Shown here one piece after another: positions 20,001-30,700 of a DNA stretch of 64,000 nucleotides (the stretch's first letter is position 1; each line of letters starts with the position of its first letter). Below the pieces are notes generated by a model that saw only the letters and a list, made by a program, of their open reading frames with translations, made no database searches and was not told where the DNA came from. The position numbers and the translations under genes are program-made. This DNA is from Paenibacillus sp. PL91 (GTDB taxonomy: Bacteria > Bacillota > Bacilli > Paenibacillales > Paenibacillaceae). The stretch spans positions 372,001 to 436,000 of the forward strand of contig NZ_JABBYG020000004.1 in assembly GCF_012935325.2 (NCBI RefSeq), in the 5' to 3' direction.

Positions 20001-23000
20001 AGGTGCTTGGAGTCGCCAAAGTCGGCATTTGCGACAACTTCTTCACATTGGGAGGACATTCCCTTAAAGCGATGATGCTCGTATCCAGCATAAGCAAGCA
20101 GTGCGGCATCGACGTTCCGCTAAAAATGCTGTTCGAGAAACCAACCATTGAAACGCTGACTACATATCTTAATGTTCATAATCAGCCTAATTCCGAACAC
20201 GTTTCGGCGGTTTCGGCGGTTCCACAGGCGCAGAAGCAGGCTATATACCCGGCCTCGTCCGCGCAGAGACGGATGTTTGTGCTCCATCAATTGGGCGACG
20301 CTCATACGGGCTACAACATTCCCGGCATATTTCTGCTTGAGGGCGAGATCAATGCCGACAGATTCGAAGCAGCGATGCAAAAGCTGGTTGAACGACATGA
20401 ATCGTTGCGCACCTCCTTCACGCTAACCGATGGCGAGCCTATGCAGCGCGTGCATGACAGCATTTCCTTTCATGTGAATAGGATCGATCTTTCTGAAAGA
20501 CCGGAAGCGTGGCATGAGCCTGAAAAGCTGATCGAACGCTTTGTCCGGCCTTTCGATCTGCTGGCAGCGCCATTATTTCGCGTAGAGCTGGTTAAGCTGG
20601 CTGCTGACCGTCATTTGCTGCTATTTGATCTGCATCACATAATTGCTGACGGCGTTTCACTAAGCATTATCATTGATGAATTCACGGCATTGTATCGAGG
20701 CGAGGAGCTGCCGAAGCTGCGTATCCACTATAAGGATATTGCCGTCTGGCAAAACAGTCTGGTCGGATCGGAGGCTTTCAGCAGGAAGGAAGCGTTCTGG
20801 CTGGAGCAATTTTCAGGCGATTTGCCGCTGCTTGATCTTCCAACCGATTACGCCCGGCCTGCCATTAGAAGCTTTGAAGGCGAGCATTTGTCTATGCTCC
20901 TTGAACCAAGGCAAGCCGCTGCGCTTAACGAGCTTGCAGCGAAGGAAGGCGTCACGCTGTACATGGTGCTGCTTGCCGCATACTTTGGGCTGCTGTACAA
21001 ATATACCGGCCATACGGACATCATCGTAGGCTCTCCGGTTGCCGGACGAACGCATGAAGATATGAATCACGTCGTCGGGATGTTTGTGAATACATTGGCG
21101 CTGCGTGCGAAGCCGGAAGGGAAGAAGACGTTTCGCGCTTTGCTGAAAGAAGTGAAGGAGACTTCATTGTCCGCGTTCGAGCATCAGGATTACCCGTATG
21201 AAACGCTGCTGGAGAAGCTGGACATGCCGCGTGATTTGAGCCGAAATCCTTTGTTCGACGCGGTGTTCATGGTTCAGAATTTATCTGAAGGCGCAGAAGA
21301 CCCGAATGGGTTAAAAGTAAGCGCCTATGAATTTGAAAATAAATGGTCGAAATTCGATTTGACGCTTATGGCGGAGCCATCGAGCCAAGGGATAACGCTT
21401 GGCGTTGAATTCAGCACCTCCTTGTTCAACAAGGATACGATGGCGCGGTTTCTGAGCTGCTATACGGAAATATTGACAGCTGTCGTCCGCCAGCCTGAGC
21501 TGACGCTTGCAGAAATCAATATGCTGGCGTCTGAAGACAGACGGAAACTGCTTGAGGATTTCAACGATACACAAAGCGAGCTTCCGGCTGACAGAACCGT
21601 TCATTCGCTGTTCGAGCAGCAAGCGAGCCGTATTCCTGATGCCGCTGCTTTGAGCCTAGGCAGCATTACCCTTTCCTATGCAGAGCTTAATGCCAAATCC
21701 GATAGGATGGCAGTTAAACTTCGCCATGCCGGTATTGGGGCAGAAGCGATTGTGGGCGTAATGATGGAGCGATCAATTGAGATGGTCGTGACATTGCTCG
21801 CTATTATGAAAGCCGGCGGAGCCTATTTGCCTATCGACATCGATTATCCGGATGAACGGATTCAGTACATCGTCCGGGACAGTGGAGCCAAGGTGGTCGT
21901 CACGAGGCAGCTTGACTATGACAAGGTTCGGGCAAGCGTAAATATGCAAAGCAATTTGCTCATTTACGAGGAAATCATAGGTCTAGGAGCAGATGGTCAT
22001 AATCATGGCGGATTGGCTGCCGCCGAATCGCTTTCCGGCATTGATCAAGCGCAAGGCGAGCAGCAGCAGCCCCATTCATCCGGCAGCTTGGCCTACGTCA
22101 TCTATACGTCCGGTACAACCGGCATGCCGAAAGGGACGATGCTGGAGCATAGGGGGCTTGTTAATTTACAGGTTTATTTTCAAAGCCAGTACGGGATTGG
22201 CGAGGAGGACCGAATCGCCCAGTTTGCGAGCAGCTCGTTCGACGCATCGGTTTGGGAAATATTTATGGCGCTGTTTACCGGAGCCACCCTCCATATCGTT
22301 CCGAAGGAAGCCATGAACGATTATGCAAGCTTTGAATCCTTTATGAACGAGGAGCGAATTACGGTCATTACGCTTCCTCCTACTTTCGCTATTCATCTGG
22401 AGCCGAAGCGGCTGCCTTATTTGCGGCGTCTCATTACTGCCGGTTCTGCCGCTTCGAGAGAGCTTGTTACCCGGTGGGTTGACCACGTAAGCTACGTCAA
22501 TGCCTACGGTCCGACGGAGTCGACGATATGCGCAACCGCCTGTGAGATCAACGAGTTGCCGTTTGAAGCATCAGCGTCCGTACCGATCGGCAAGCCTATT
22601 GCGAATACGAAAATATTTATTGTCAGCCAGGACAACCAGCTGCAGCCGATCGGCGTGCCTGGGGAATTATGCATCGGAGGCGTTGGCGTGGCTAGAGGTT
22701 ATTTAAACCGGCCGGAGCTGACCGAGGAGAAGTTCGTTGCATGTCCATACCTGATTGGCGAGCGGATGTACCGAACCGGAGATTTAGCACGATGGCGGCC
22801 TGATGGCAGCGTCGAATATTTGGGCCGTATCGATCATCAGGTGAAAATTCGCGGCTATCGAATCGAGCTGGGCGAAATTGAAGCAGCGATAGTTCAGATG
22901 AGCAGCGTTGTCGAAGCTCTCGTGCTCGATCTTGCTGACGGTCAAGGCGATGCTTATCTTTGTGCCTTCTATACGGCTCAACACGGGCTTGATCCGGCCG

Positions 23001-24751
23001 AGCTGCGCGAGCATTTGGAAGCTAGGCTGCCTAGCTTTATGCTTCCGGCACGCCTCATTCCACTAGAGAGGATGCCGCTCACCGCAAATGGGAAAATCGA
23101 CCGTCTAGCTTTGCAGAAAACCGCAGAATCGCTGAATGAGGCGGAATCGGAATTTATCGCGCCTCGTACATGGACAGAAGAGAAGCTCGCGGCTATATGG
23201 TCCGAGCTGCTTGGCACCGAGCGGATCGGCGTGCAGGACGATTTTTTCAAGCTTGGCGGACACTCGCTGAAAGCGATGAACCTCATATCCAAAGTTTTGC
23301 AAGCCTTTGGCGTGAAGCTGGAGCTGAGCTCGTTGTTTGAGAGCTCGACGCTTGAAGCTTTAGCATCGGCGATTGACCGCAAGGAGCGGATAGAGACAGC
23401 AGCAATTGTACCGCTGCCTAGCAGTCCGCATTATGCAGTGTCAGCCGCTCAGCGCCGCATGTACATTATGCACCAGTTCGATGGCGAAGGAACGGGCTAC
23501 AATATGCCTGGCGCGATGATCATAGAGGGAGCATTGAACCCTGACCGATTGCAGGACGCCTTCCGCAGCATCATTCAGCGCCACGAGACATTCCGGACAA
23601 CTTTCCATTCCGTAGGGGGAGAGCCGGTACAGAAAGTTCACGATGAGGCTGTGTTTGACATTTCATATCGTCATGCACGCGAAGCCGAGCTCGATAGCGT
23701 AATAAACGAATTTGTGCAGCCATTCGATTTGGCGCATGCGCCTTTGCTGCGTGTAGGACTTGTCATGCTTGAGCCGGCAAAGCATCTGCTTATGTTCGAT
23801 ATGCATCATATTATTTCTGACGGTGTATCAATGGCCATTCTGGTTCGGGAGTTTGCCGAGCTCTATGCCGGACGTGCGCTTCCTGCCCTAAACCTGCAGT
23901 ATAAGGACTTCGCGGCATGGCAGAACCAACTATTTGCCTCCGCTGCCTATGAGCGTATGGAAGCCTTTTGGCAAGCGCAATTTGCGGGCGGCGTTCCGCA
24001 ATTAGCGCTTCCAACTGATTTCAGCAGAGCGGAGAAACGAGATTTTGCTGGCGATGCGATTACGTTTGCTACGATTCCGGGCTTAAAGGATAAGCTGATG
24101 CTATTGAGTGAGGAAACAGGGTCAACGGTATTCATGGTGCTGCTTGCGGCTTATCACGTTTTGCTCTCCAAGTATTCGGGGCAGTCTGACATCGTTATTG
24201 GTGTTCCGGCAGCAGGACGGCCGCTTGCTGCGCTCGAGCAAGTTATGGGCATGTTCGTTAATACGCTGGCCCTGCGAAACATTCATGATGCCGATTTATC
24301 GTTTGCGGAATTTGTTCTTCAAGTAAAAACACTTACGCTCGAAGCTTTCGAGCATCAGGATTTTCCGCTGGAGCAGCTTATTGCAAGCCTTGATCTGCAG
24401 CGGGATTTAAGCCGCAACCCACTATTCGATACGGTCTTCAGCCTGCAAAATATCGCGGGCGAGGCAGAGGATATCGAAGGTTTGCGATTTGCACCTTATG
24501 AGCTCGGAAGCTCGATTGCGAAGTTCGATTTGACTCTGTCGGCAGTCGAGGAAGAGGAGTGCTTTAGATTCTCCTTCGAATATGCAGCAGCGTTATTCAA
24601 GCGGGACACGATTGACCGGCTGGCGCAGCATTTTATCAAGGTGCTGGAGGCTGTAACGAACGATCCAAGCATCCGCATCGGCGACATACAGCTGATCGAA
24701 GCCGAGCAAATGGATAATTTGCTGGGGGAAGACGTACAGTTTCAATTTTGA
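17027..24751 (+). CDS. NRPS, C-A-T-C-A-T-C
   Basis: I chose the ATG at 17027, which has AGAGAGG seven bases upstream; an in-frame TTG at 17009 has no such site. The opening C domain (SPMQEGMLFH, HHILMDGW) is again the D-donor type, matching the E domain that ends the previous protein. Domains by position: C about 17055-18370, A6 about 18430-19910, T6 near 20050, C about 20245-21540 with HHIIADG near 20634, A7 about 21590-23110, T7 near 23255, and a complete terminal C about 23425-24740 with HHIISDG near 23803. The A6 code is DVQFIAHVVK (proline, as in tyrocidine). The A7 code is DAWTIAAICK (phenylalanine, identical to GrsA). A7 carries a Gln/Glu/Gly-rich insert at about 21990-22080, just before the TSGTTG core motif. 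The protein ends with a C domain whose partner A domain is on the next gene. Confidence 0.95.
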   Translation: MSTFKKEQVKDIYYLSPMQEGMLFHTIMSRDATYFEQMTVRIRGELNVALFEESMNRIVARYDVFRTTFLYDKVKRPVQVVLKDRSLKIRVEDLSGLTREEQEASLESARQKDREIGFDLSHDIPMRMIVFRLAANEYEMIWSHHHILMDGWCLGIIINELFSLYGCLKRQETPALAPAQPYSDYIKWLEKQDKEKALTYWQELLGDYEQEASLPRRKAPSAVHAGHYEQAELRFSFGLELSRKLQELASSCQITLNSLFQTLWGVLLQRYNHLEDVVFGSVVSGRPSELPGIETMVGLFINTIPVRIRSLGNESFAEMAASVQRKAIESEGFDYMPLYDIQNRTELKNSLINHIVVFENYPIEKEVSESGSEDTLGFDVGDVSMYEQTSYDLNVMVLPSDDLTVKLNFNASIYDPKQLEAIEGHLIMLAEQAVASPDMPVRSMRIVTGEEQQLLESFNGDACEYQSEHTVHRLFEEQAARTGEAVAIAMGAERISYGELNAAANRLAHSLRQQGVGAGKTVGIMAERSIAYVTGVLAVLKAGGAFVPIDPDLPAERAAYMLDNSGAEMLLHQPDMADKASIVGGGVALQMLQDELYAQLSADNLPPLAASNDLFYVIYTSGTTGQPKGVMLENKNMVNLLSYVWSKTTVPYHTKVLQYTTISFDVCYQEIFSTLLAGGTLCLIDNDTKRSVEKLTEWIGEQSIPVLFLPVPFLKFVFNEKSYVELFPPCVKHIITAGEQLVVSDGLRAYLRERGVTLHNHYGPSETHVVTTLSLGASEPIAELPTIGRPISNTGIYILNSGMQLQPVGIPGELYIAGDNVGRGYIGNAELTAEKFLHNPYRSAERMYRTGDLACWLPNGEIELRGRMDHQVKIRGHRIELGEIESRLLNHPAITEAAALAYEDVQSSKYLCAYYAASEMLSAVDLREYMLEALPDYMVPSLFIQLEKLPITANGKTDRRALPMPEGEPGTGAAYVAPTNELQQKLAAIWEEVLGVAKVGICDNFFTLGGHSLKAMMLVSSISKQCGIDVPLKMLFEKPTIETLTTYLNVHNQPNSEHVSAVSAVPQAQKQAIYPASSAQRRMFVLHQLGDAHTGYNIPGIFLLEGEINADRFEAAMQKLVERHESLRTSFTLTDGEPMQRVHDSISFHVNRIDLSERPEAWHEPEKLIERFVRPFDLLAAPLFRVELVKLAADRHLLLFDLHHIIADGVSLSIIIDEFTALYRGEELPKLRIHYKDIAVWQNSLVGSEAFSRKEAFWLEQFSGDLPLLDLPTDYARPAIRSFEGEHLSMLLEPRQAAALNELAAKEGVTLYMVLLAAYFGLLYKYTGHTDIIVGSPVAGRTHEDMNHVVGMFVNTLALRAKPEGKKTFRALLKEVKETSLSAFEHQDYPYETLLEKLDMPRDLSRNPLFDAVFMVQNLSEGAEDPNGLKVSAYEFENKWSKFDLTLMAEPSSQGITLGVEFSTSLFNKDTMARFLSCYTEILTAVVRQPELTLAEINMLASEDRRKLLEDFNDTQSELPADRTVHSLFEQQASRIPDAAALSLGSITLSYAELNAKSDRMAVKLRHAGIGAEAIVGVMMERSIEMVVTLLAIMKAGGAYLPIDIDYPDERIQYIVRDSGAKVVVTRQLDYDKVRASVNMQSNLLIYEEIIGLGADGHNHGGLAAAESLSGIDQAQGEQQQPHSSGSLAYVIYTSGTTGMPKGTMLEHRGLVNLQVYFQSQYGIGEEDRIAQFASSSFDASVWEIFMALFTGATLHIVPKEAMNDYASFESFMNEERITVITLPPTFAIHLEPKRLPYLRRLITAGSAASRELVTRWVDHVSYVNAYGPTESTICATACEINELPFEASASVPIGKPIANTKIFIVSQDNQLQPIGVPGELCIGGVGVARGYLNRPELTEEKFVACPYLIGERMYRTGDLARWRPDGSVEYLGRIDHQVKIRGYRIELGEIEAAIVQMSSVVEALVLDLADGQGDAYLCAFYTAQHGLDPAELREHLEARLPSFMLPARLIPLERMPLTANGKIDRLALQKTAESLNEAESEFIAPRTWTEEKLAAIWSELLGTERIGVQDDFFKLGGHSLKAMNLISKVLQAFGVKLELSSLFESSTLEALASAIDRKERIETAAIVPLPSSPHYAVSAAQRRMYIMHQFDGEGTGYNMPGAMIIEGALNPDRLQDAFRSIIQRHETFRTTFHSVGGEPVQKVHDEAVFDISYRHAREAELDSVINEFVQPFDLAHAPLLRVGLVMLEPAKHLLMFDMHHIISDGVSMAILVREFAELYAGRALPALNLQYKDFAAWQNQLFASAAYERMEAFWQAQFAGGVPQLALPTDFSRAEKRDFAGDAITFATIPGLKDKLMLLSEETGSTVFMVLLAAYHVLLSKYSGQSDIVIGVPAAGRPLAALEQVMGMFVNTLALRNIHDADLSFAEFVLQVKTLTLEAFEHQDFPLEQLIASLDLQRDLSRNPLFDTVFSLQNIAGEAEDIEGLRFAPYELGSSIAKFDLTLSAVEEEECFRFSFEYAAALFKRDTIDRLAQHFIKVLEAVTNDPSIRIGDIQLIEAEQMDNLLGEDVQFQF

Positions 24752-24758
24752 TTCGGTT

Positions 24759-24775
24759 GGAGGAGGCTCGTAATG
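24759..24775 (+). promoter_or_regulatory. strong RBS and start of the fourth NRPS gene
   Basis: GGAGGAGG at 24759-24766 lies six bases before the ATG at 24773, only 21 bp after the stop of the preceding synthetase. This fixes the start and shows that the N-terminal partial condensation domain is really translated from here. Confidence 0.8.
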
Positions 24776-27700
24776 ATCGATAAATACGCGCAACAAATGC
24801 TGCTGACGAGCGGCCGTTACGATAAGGAGCAGCATTTCTGGGCTCAAAAGCTTCAGGATGACATTGGCATGAGCGAGCTTCCGCGGATGATTATCCGCGA
24901 GGGCTCTGCCTCATCCGCAAAGGCAGCTAGCGGTATCGGCACTTATCTTCATGTTGTAGATGGGGCCGCTGCAGCCAAGCTGAAAGCAGCTTCAAGCACG
25001 GAATATGGCCTGTTTATGCTGCTGCTGTCCGGCGTTAGCTATTTGGTGCATCACCATGCTTCCGCAGGCCAAGCCCGGATCGGGGTGCCGGTGTTTAAGC
25101 AGCATAAAGATTTGAAAGAGCCAGTCAATAAGCTGCTGGTCATTCATACCGAATATAAGAGCGAGCATACCTTCCGCGATTGGGCGGGTCATGTCCGGCA
25201 AGCCGTGTCGGAGGCGAATGAGCATCAGAACATTCCCTTTCGCACCTTGGCCGAATATGCGCAGATTGCGCTATCGGAGGATGGTATAGCAGAATTACCG
25301 ATTCTCGTCATGCTGGAAAGCGTCCACGCTAGAAGCGATGCGGCTGATATCCGATCAAGCATAGCCTTTGTTTTCCGTATGGATGAGAATCGTTTGGAGG
25401 TCGCAATCGAATACGATTTGCAACGGTTTAGTGAGCAAAATGTGGTTTCACTAGCCGCTCATCTTAATCATGCGCTGAAGGCGATTGAAACGCCGGACGT
25501 TCCGTTATCGCAGCTAGCCCTGCTCCCTGAGGAAGAACGCCAGCTTTTGCTGCTGACATTTAACGATACGTCAATTGATTTACCCCAAGGACGAACGCTG
25601 CATGGACTGTTCGAGGAGCAGGTAGCTCGATCGCCAGAGAGAATTGCGGTTCAATTTGGCATGGAGCGTCTTACATACCTGGAGCTTAATGCGCGCGCCA
25701 ATCGGCTAGCACGCACGCTTCGCGCTCGCGGAGCAGCAGGGGATACCGTAATTGCCGTAATGGCAGAGAGATCAAATGAGATGATAGTAGCGATTCTAGC
25801 TGTCATGAAGGCAGGTGCTGCCTATCTTCCGATTGACCCTGCTTATCCGAAAGAGCGAAGAGATTATCTAATCCATGATAGCCTTGCTAATCTCGTACTT
25901 GCACAAACCCATCTGATAGCCGAATGCGGAGCGGTGCAGACGCTTGATCTAGGCGATGAGGCTTCTTATGATGCGGATGATTCCGATTTGGCGGCTTTGG
26001 CTGGGCCAGAGCATATGGCTTATCTCATCTACACATCGGGTACAACCGGACAGCCGAAGGGTGTAATGGTCGAGCATCGCGGAGTCGCCAACTCGATTCA
26101 ATGGCGTGCAGCCGAGTACGGTTTAACGGAGCAAGATGTTGTGCTTCAACTGTTTTCCTTCTCATTCGACGGCTTTGTGACAAGCTTCTTCACGCCGATC
26201 ATCTCCGGAGCAGCGGTCGTGCTCGTTTCCGAAGAGGAAGCGAAGGACCCGCTTGCTATCAGAAGGCACATTGCCAGAGCGGGAGTGACGCATTTCATTA
26301 GCGTACCTAGTCTATATGGGGTCATTATAGACGGCATGAAGCCGGAGAATGCCGGCTCTCTGCGTATCGTGACTTTGGCAGGGGAACGAATCCCAGACTC
26401 ACTCCTTGAACGGAGCAGGAAAATAGCTCCACAAGCGGAGCTTGTGAACGAGTACGGTCCGACAGAAACGAGCGTGGTCGCTACAATTGGCCGTCAGTTA
26501 AAGGCAGATGAAGCGGTGACGATCGGCAGTCCGATTGCAAATACGGCTATATATATCGTTAACGAGCATTTGCAGCTTATGCCGATTGGCGTTCCCGGCG
26601 AGCTGTGCATAGCGGGTGCCGGGCTTGCTCGCGGCTATTGGATGAGGCCGGAGCTGACCGCAGAGAAATTCGTGAATTGTCCTTACCTGCCGGGGGAGCG
26701 GATGTATCGTACCGGCGATCTTGCCCGCTGGCTCCCGGATGGGCGAATCGAATATGTTGACCGGATCGATCATCAGGTCAAAATTCGCGGCTATCGCATC
26801 GAGCTGGGGGAGATCGAAGCTGCGGTGCTGAGTCATTCGACGGTCGAGGAAGCCGTTGTCGTTGCTTACGATGATGCAAATGGGCAAAAAACGTTATGCG
26901 CTTATTTGACTGCGGATGACGAGCTTGCGCTCCTAGACATCAAGGAAAGGCTAGCAGCCGAGCTTCCGTCGTACATGGTGCCGACGCATATCGTTCAGCT
27001 TGATCGCATGCCGCGTCTGCCTAATGGCAAGCTGGATCGAAAAGCGCTGCCGGAGCCAGACTTTACATCGGCAATATCCGGCGATGCTGCTGAATATACT
27101 CCGCCTTTGAATGATACAGAGGAACGGTTATGCGCCATGTGGCAGGAGCTGCTTGCGGTGCCGGTCATCGGCACGAAGGATCATTTTTTCAAAAGAGGGG
27201 GACATTCCCTCAAAGCGATGACGATGATCTCGCAAATCAATCAAGCTTTCGGTATAGAGGTTCCGCTCCGCGTTATTTTCGAATCGCCGGTCATCGAAGC
27301 GATATCGGACTATATCGTCCGGCAGAAGGAATCAGGTGTCTCTCACGCCTATTCAGAGATTGAGGCGGTGACGGAAAGAGCTTATTATCCGGTATCTTCG
27401 GCTCAGAAGCGGATGTATGTCGTCAGCTCTCTTGAGGGTTCAGGGACAAGCTACAATTTGCCTGGCTTCATCCTTATTGAAGGGGAGCTCGACGTTCCTT
27501 TGCTGCAATCGGCGTTCCGTCAATTAGTCAATCGTCATGAGACGCTTCGGACCCGCTTTGAAACTGTGGATGGAGAGCCAGTGCAGATCATTGAAGAACA
27601 GGCGCAGCTTCATATTCCTTATTCGGAAGCGGATGAATCCGAAACAGAGCGCTTGACGGAAGCCTTTGTCCGTCCGTTTGAGCTGAATGCTGCACCGCTC

Positions 27701-30700
27701 TTCCGGGTGGAACTGGTCAAATTAAAGGAAAACAAGCATTTGCTGCTGTACGACATGCATCACATTATTTCCGATGGCGTCTCGGCCGGCATTGTGGTCA
27801 AGGAATTTGTAGAGCTGTATCAAGGAACAAGCCTTGAGCCGCTTCGCGTTCAGTATAAGGATTACGCAGTGTGGCAGCAGGAGCGGTTAAGTTCAGCTCA
27901 ATTGAAGGCGCAGGAGCAATACTGGCTGAATCGGTTTTCCGGCGAGCTGCCTGTGCTTGATCTTCCGACGGACTTTCCGCGCCCGCCTGTGCAGAGCTTC
28001 CATGGCGGCGTCGTAGCACAGCTGGCAGATCGGCCCCTGCTTGACCAGCTGCAAGCACTTGCGAAGCGGACGAATACGACATTGTATATGGTGCTGCTGG
28101 CTGCTTATAACGTCCTGCTGGCCAAATATACGGGAAAAGAAGATATCGTCATCGGCTCTCCAACCGCAGGTCGTCAGCATGCGGATACAGAACCGATGAT
28201 CGGCATGTTCGTCGGGACGCTTGTTATGCGGAACAGGCCGGAAGCGGATAAATCTTTTGCGTCTTTCCTGCAGCAAGTAAAGGAATCCACACTCGAGGCC
28301 TTCGATCATCAAGGATATCCGTTCGAATCATTGATCGAGAAGCTTGGTCTTAAGCGGGACATTAGCCGCAATCCGCTGTTCGATACGATGTTTATTTTGC
28401 AAAACATGGATCTTGAAGCGACTGGGCTACCTGGTCTAAGCTTTATCCCGCTCGCCTCTGAGGCGCAGGTGTCCAAGTTTGATTTGTCTTTGCAGGCGAG
28501 AGAAGCAGATGAGGGGCTGCTGCTTAGCGCAGAGTACAGCTCTGCTTTATATCGTGAGGAGACCGTTAAGCGGATGCTTGGCCATTTTATTGAAATTTTG
28601 AAAAGCATAGCCGCACGGCCTAACGGCTCTATCCGTGATATCGAAATCATTACCGGTGGCGAGAAGCAGGTTATACTGCGGGTGTTCAATGACAGCCGCA
28701 CCGCTTATCCGCGCGATGCCTCTCTTGCAGAGCTGTTTCAAAAGCAGGTCCAGTTAACGCCTGTGCATGCTGCGCTCGCCTATCGCGGACGACAGCTGAG
28801 CTACAAAGAGCTTAATGCCTATGCCAATCGAGTAGCATACACGCTTCAAAAGAGCGGGATTGGCCGCGGCCAAACCGTAGGTATATATGCTGACCGATCG
28901 CTTGAGCTGATCGTCGGTATTCTAGGCATTTTGAAAGCAGGAGCTGCCTTCGTCACGCTTGATCCGCTATTTCCGGAGGAACGGATTCGATTCATGCTGG
29001 AGGACAGTGCAGCATCGGCTTGCTTGACATTCGAAACCAAGCCGCTGACCAGCCTGCATATCGGTTGGTTTGAGCTGACACAATTGATGTCGAGTGAGGC
29101 TGCCGAGGATGAAGATTTGAACGCAGCTATTGCGCCAGATGACCTTGCTTACTTGATGTATACGTCAGGCTCTACCGGCAATCCGAAGGGAGTTATGGTT
29201 GAGCAGCGGAGCGTCGCTCGACTCGTAAAAGGAACGAAATACGCTTCCTTTGATTCGGACGGACGGTTGCTGCTGACGGGCTCTGTCGGCTTTGATGCGA
29301 TTACGTTTGAAATATTTGGAGCTCTGTTGAATGGCATGACGCTGCATATTGTGGACAAGCATGTTCTGCTTCATTCAGAACAGCTGGCTGCCTATATTCG
29401 CGAGCACCGGATTACGTTGATGTGGTTGACTGCGCCGCTGTTCAACCAGCTATCGGAAGAGAATCCGGGCATGTTTGCTGGTGTCCGGCAATTAATTATC
29501 GGGGGAGATGTGTTATCTCCGCGCCATATTAACCGCGTGCGCCGCAGCACGCCGGGACTAACCTTGATTAACGGTTACGGGCCAACGGAAAATACGACAT
29601 TCTCGACAACGTTCCCGATTGATTCTGACTTTGCGGATTCCATTCCGATCGGACGGCCGATCAGCAATTCAACCGCTTATATCGTGAATGAGGCTGGCCA
29701 TTTGCAGCCGATCGGCGTACCGGGCGAGCTTGTGGTTGGAGGCGACGGTGTCGGCCGCGGATATGCGAATCTGCCGGAAATGTCAGCAGAGAAATTTGTT
29801 CCAAACCCATACGAGCATGGAGCACGGATGTATAAAACGGGAGATCTCGCCCGCTGGCGCGCAGATGGCGTGATCGAATATTTGGGCCGGATTGACCAGC
29901 AGGTGAAAATTCGCGGTTATCGGATTGAGCTTTCCGAGATCGATGCCGCTTTGTTGAAGCAGCCGGGAATGAAGGAAGCATGCGTAGTTGCGAGCGAGGA
30001 TCAGAATGGTCAAAAGGCTCTATGCGCTTATTATGTCTGCGAAGCTGAGCAAGATGCTTCGGAGCTTCGCGCGGCGCTGGCTCAACAGCTTCCAGCCTAT
30101 ATGATTCCGCTATGCTTCTTGCAGCTCGAACGGTTTCCGCTAACCGCCAATGGCAAAATCGATCGCCGCGCACTGCCGAAGCCGGATTTCACGGCAGCCG
30201 CAGCTCAAAGCGCGGGTTATGTGCCGCCTCGCACCGATACGGAATCGCAGCTTGCTGCGTTATGGGAAGAAGTACTCGGTATGCAGCCCGTTGGTGTGAC
30301 GGATGATTTCTTCGCACTAGGCGGGCATTCCTTGAAAGCAATGACGCTAATCGCCCGGATGAAACGGCATTTTGGTGTCGACGTTCCGCTGCGGAAGCTA
30401 TTTGAAGCGGCGACAGTGGAAGCATTGGCCATTTATATGGATCAGGCGGATAAAACGGTACAGTCCGCAATAGGCAGAGCGCCTGAGCAGCCGTATTATC
30501 CGCTGTCACCGGCACAAGAGCGATTGTTTGTGCTAAGCCGGTTCGAGGGTGCAGGCATCAGCTACAATCTTCCGCGTGTAATGACGATAGAGGGGCCGCT
30601 TGAATGGGAGCATGTGCAGCACGTATTCCGCAAGCTGGTCTCCCGTCACGAAGCGCTTCGTACCGCATTCAGCCTGGTAGACGGCGAACCCGTCCAGCGT

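Noticed and set aside
24773..25560. The half condensation domain as evidence of a frameshift splitting one C domain between genes
   Set aside because: The preceding gene already ends with a complete C domain including HHIISDG, and the new gene has its own strong ribosome binding site.
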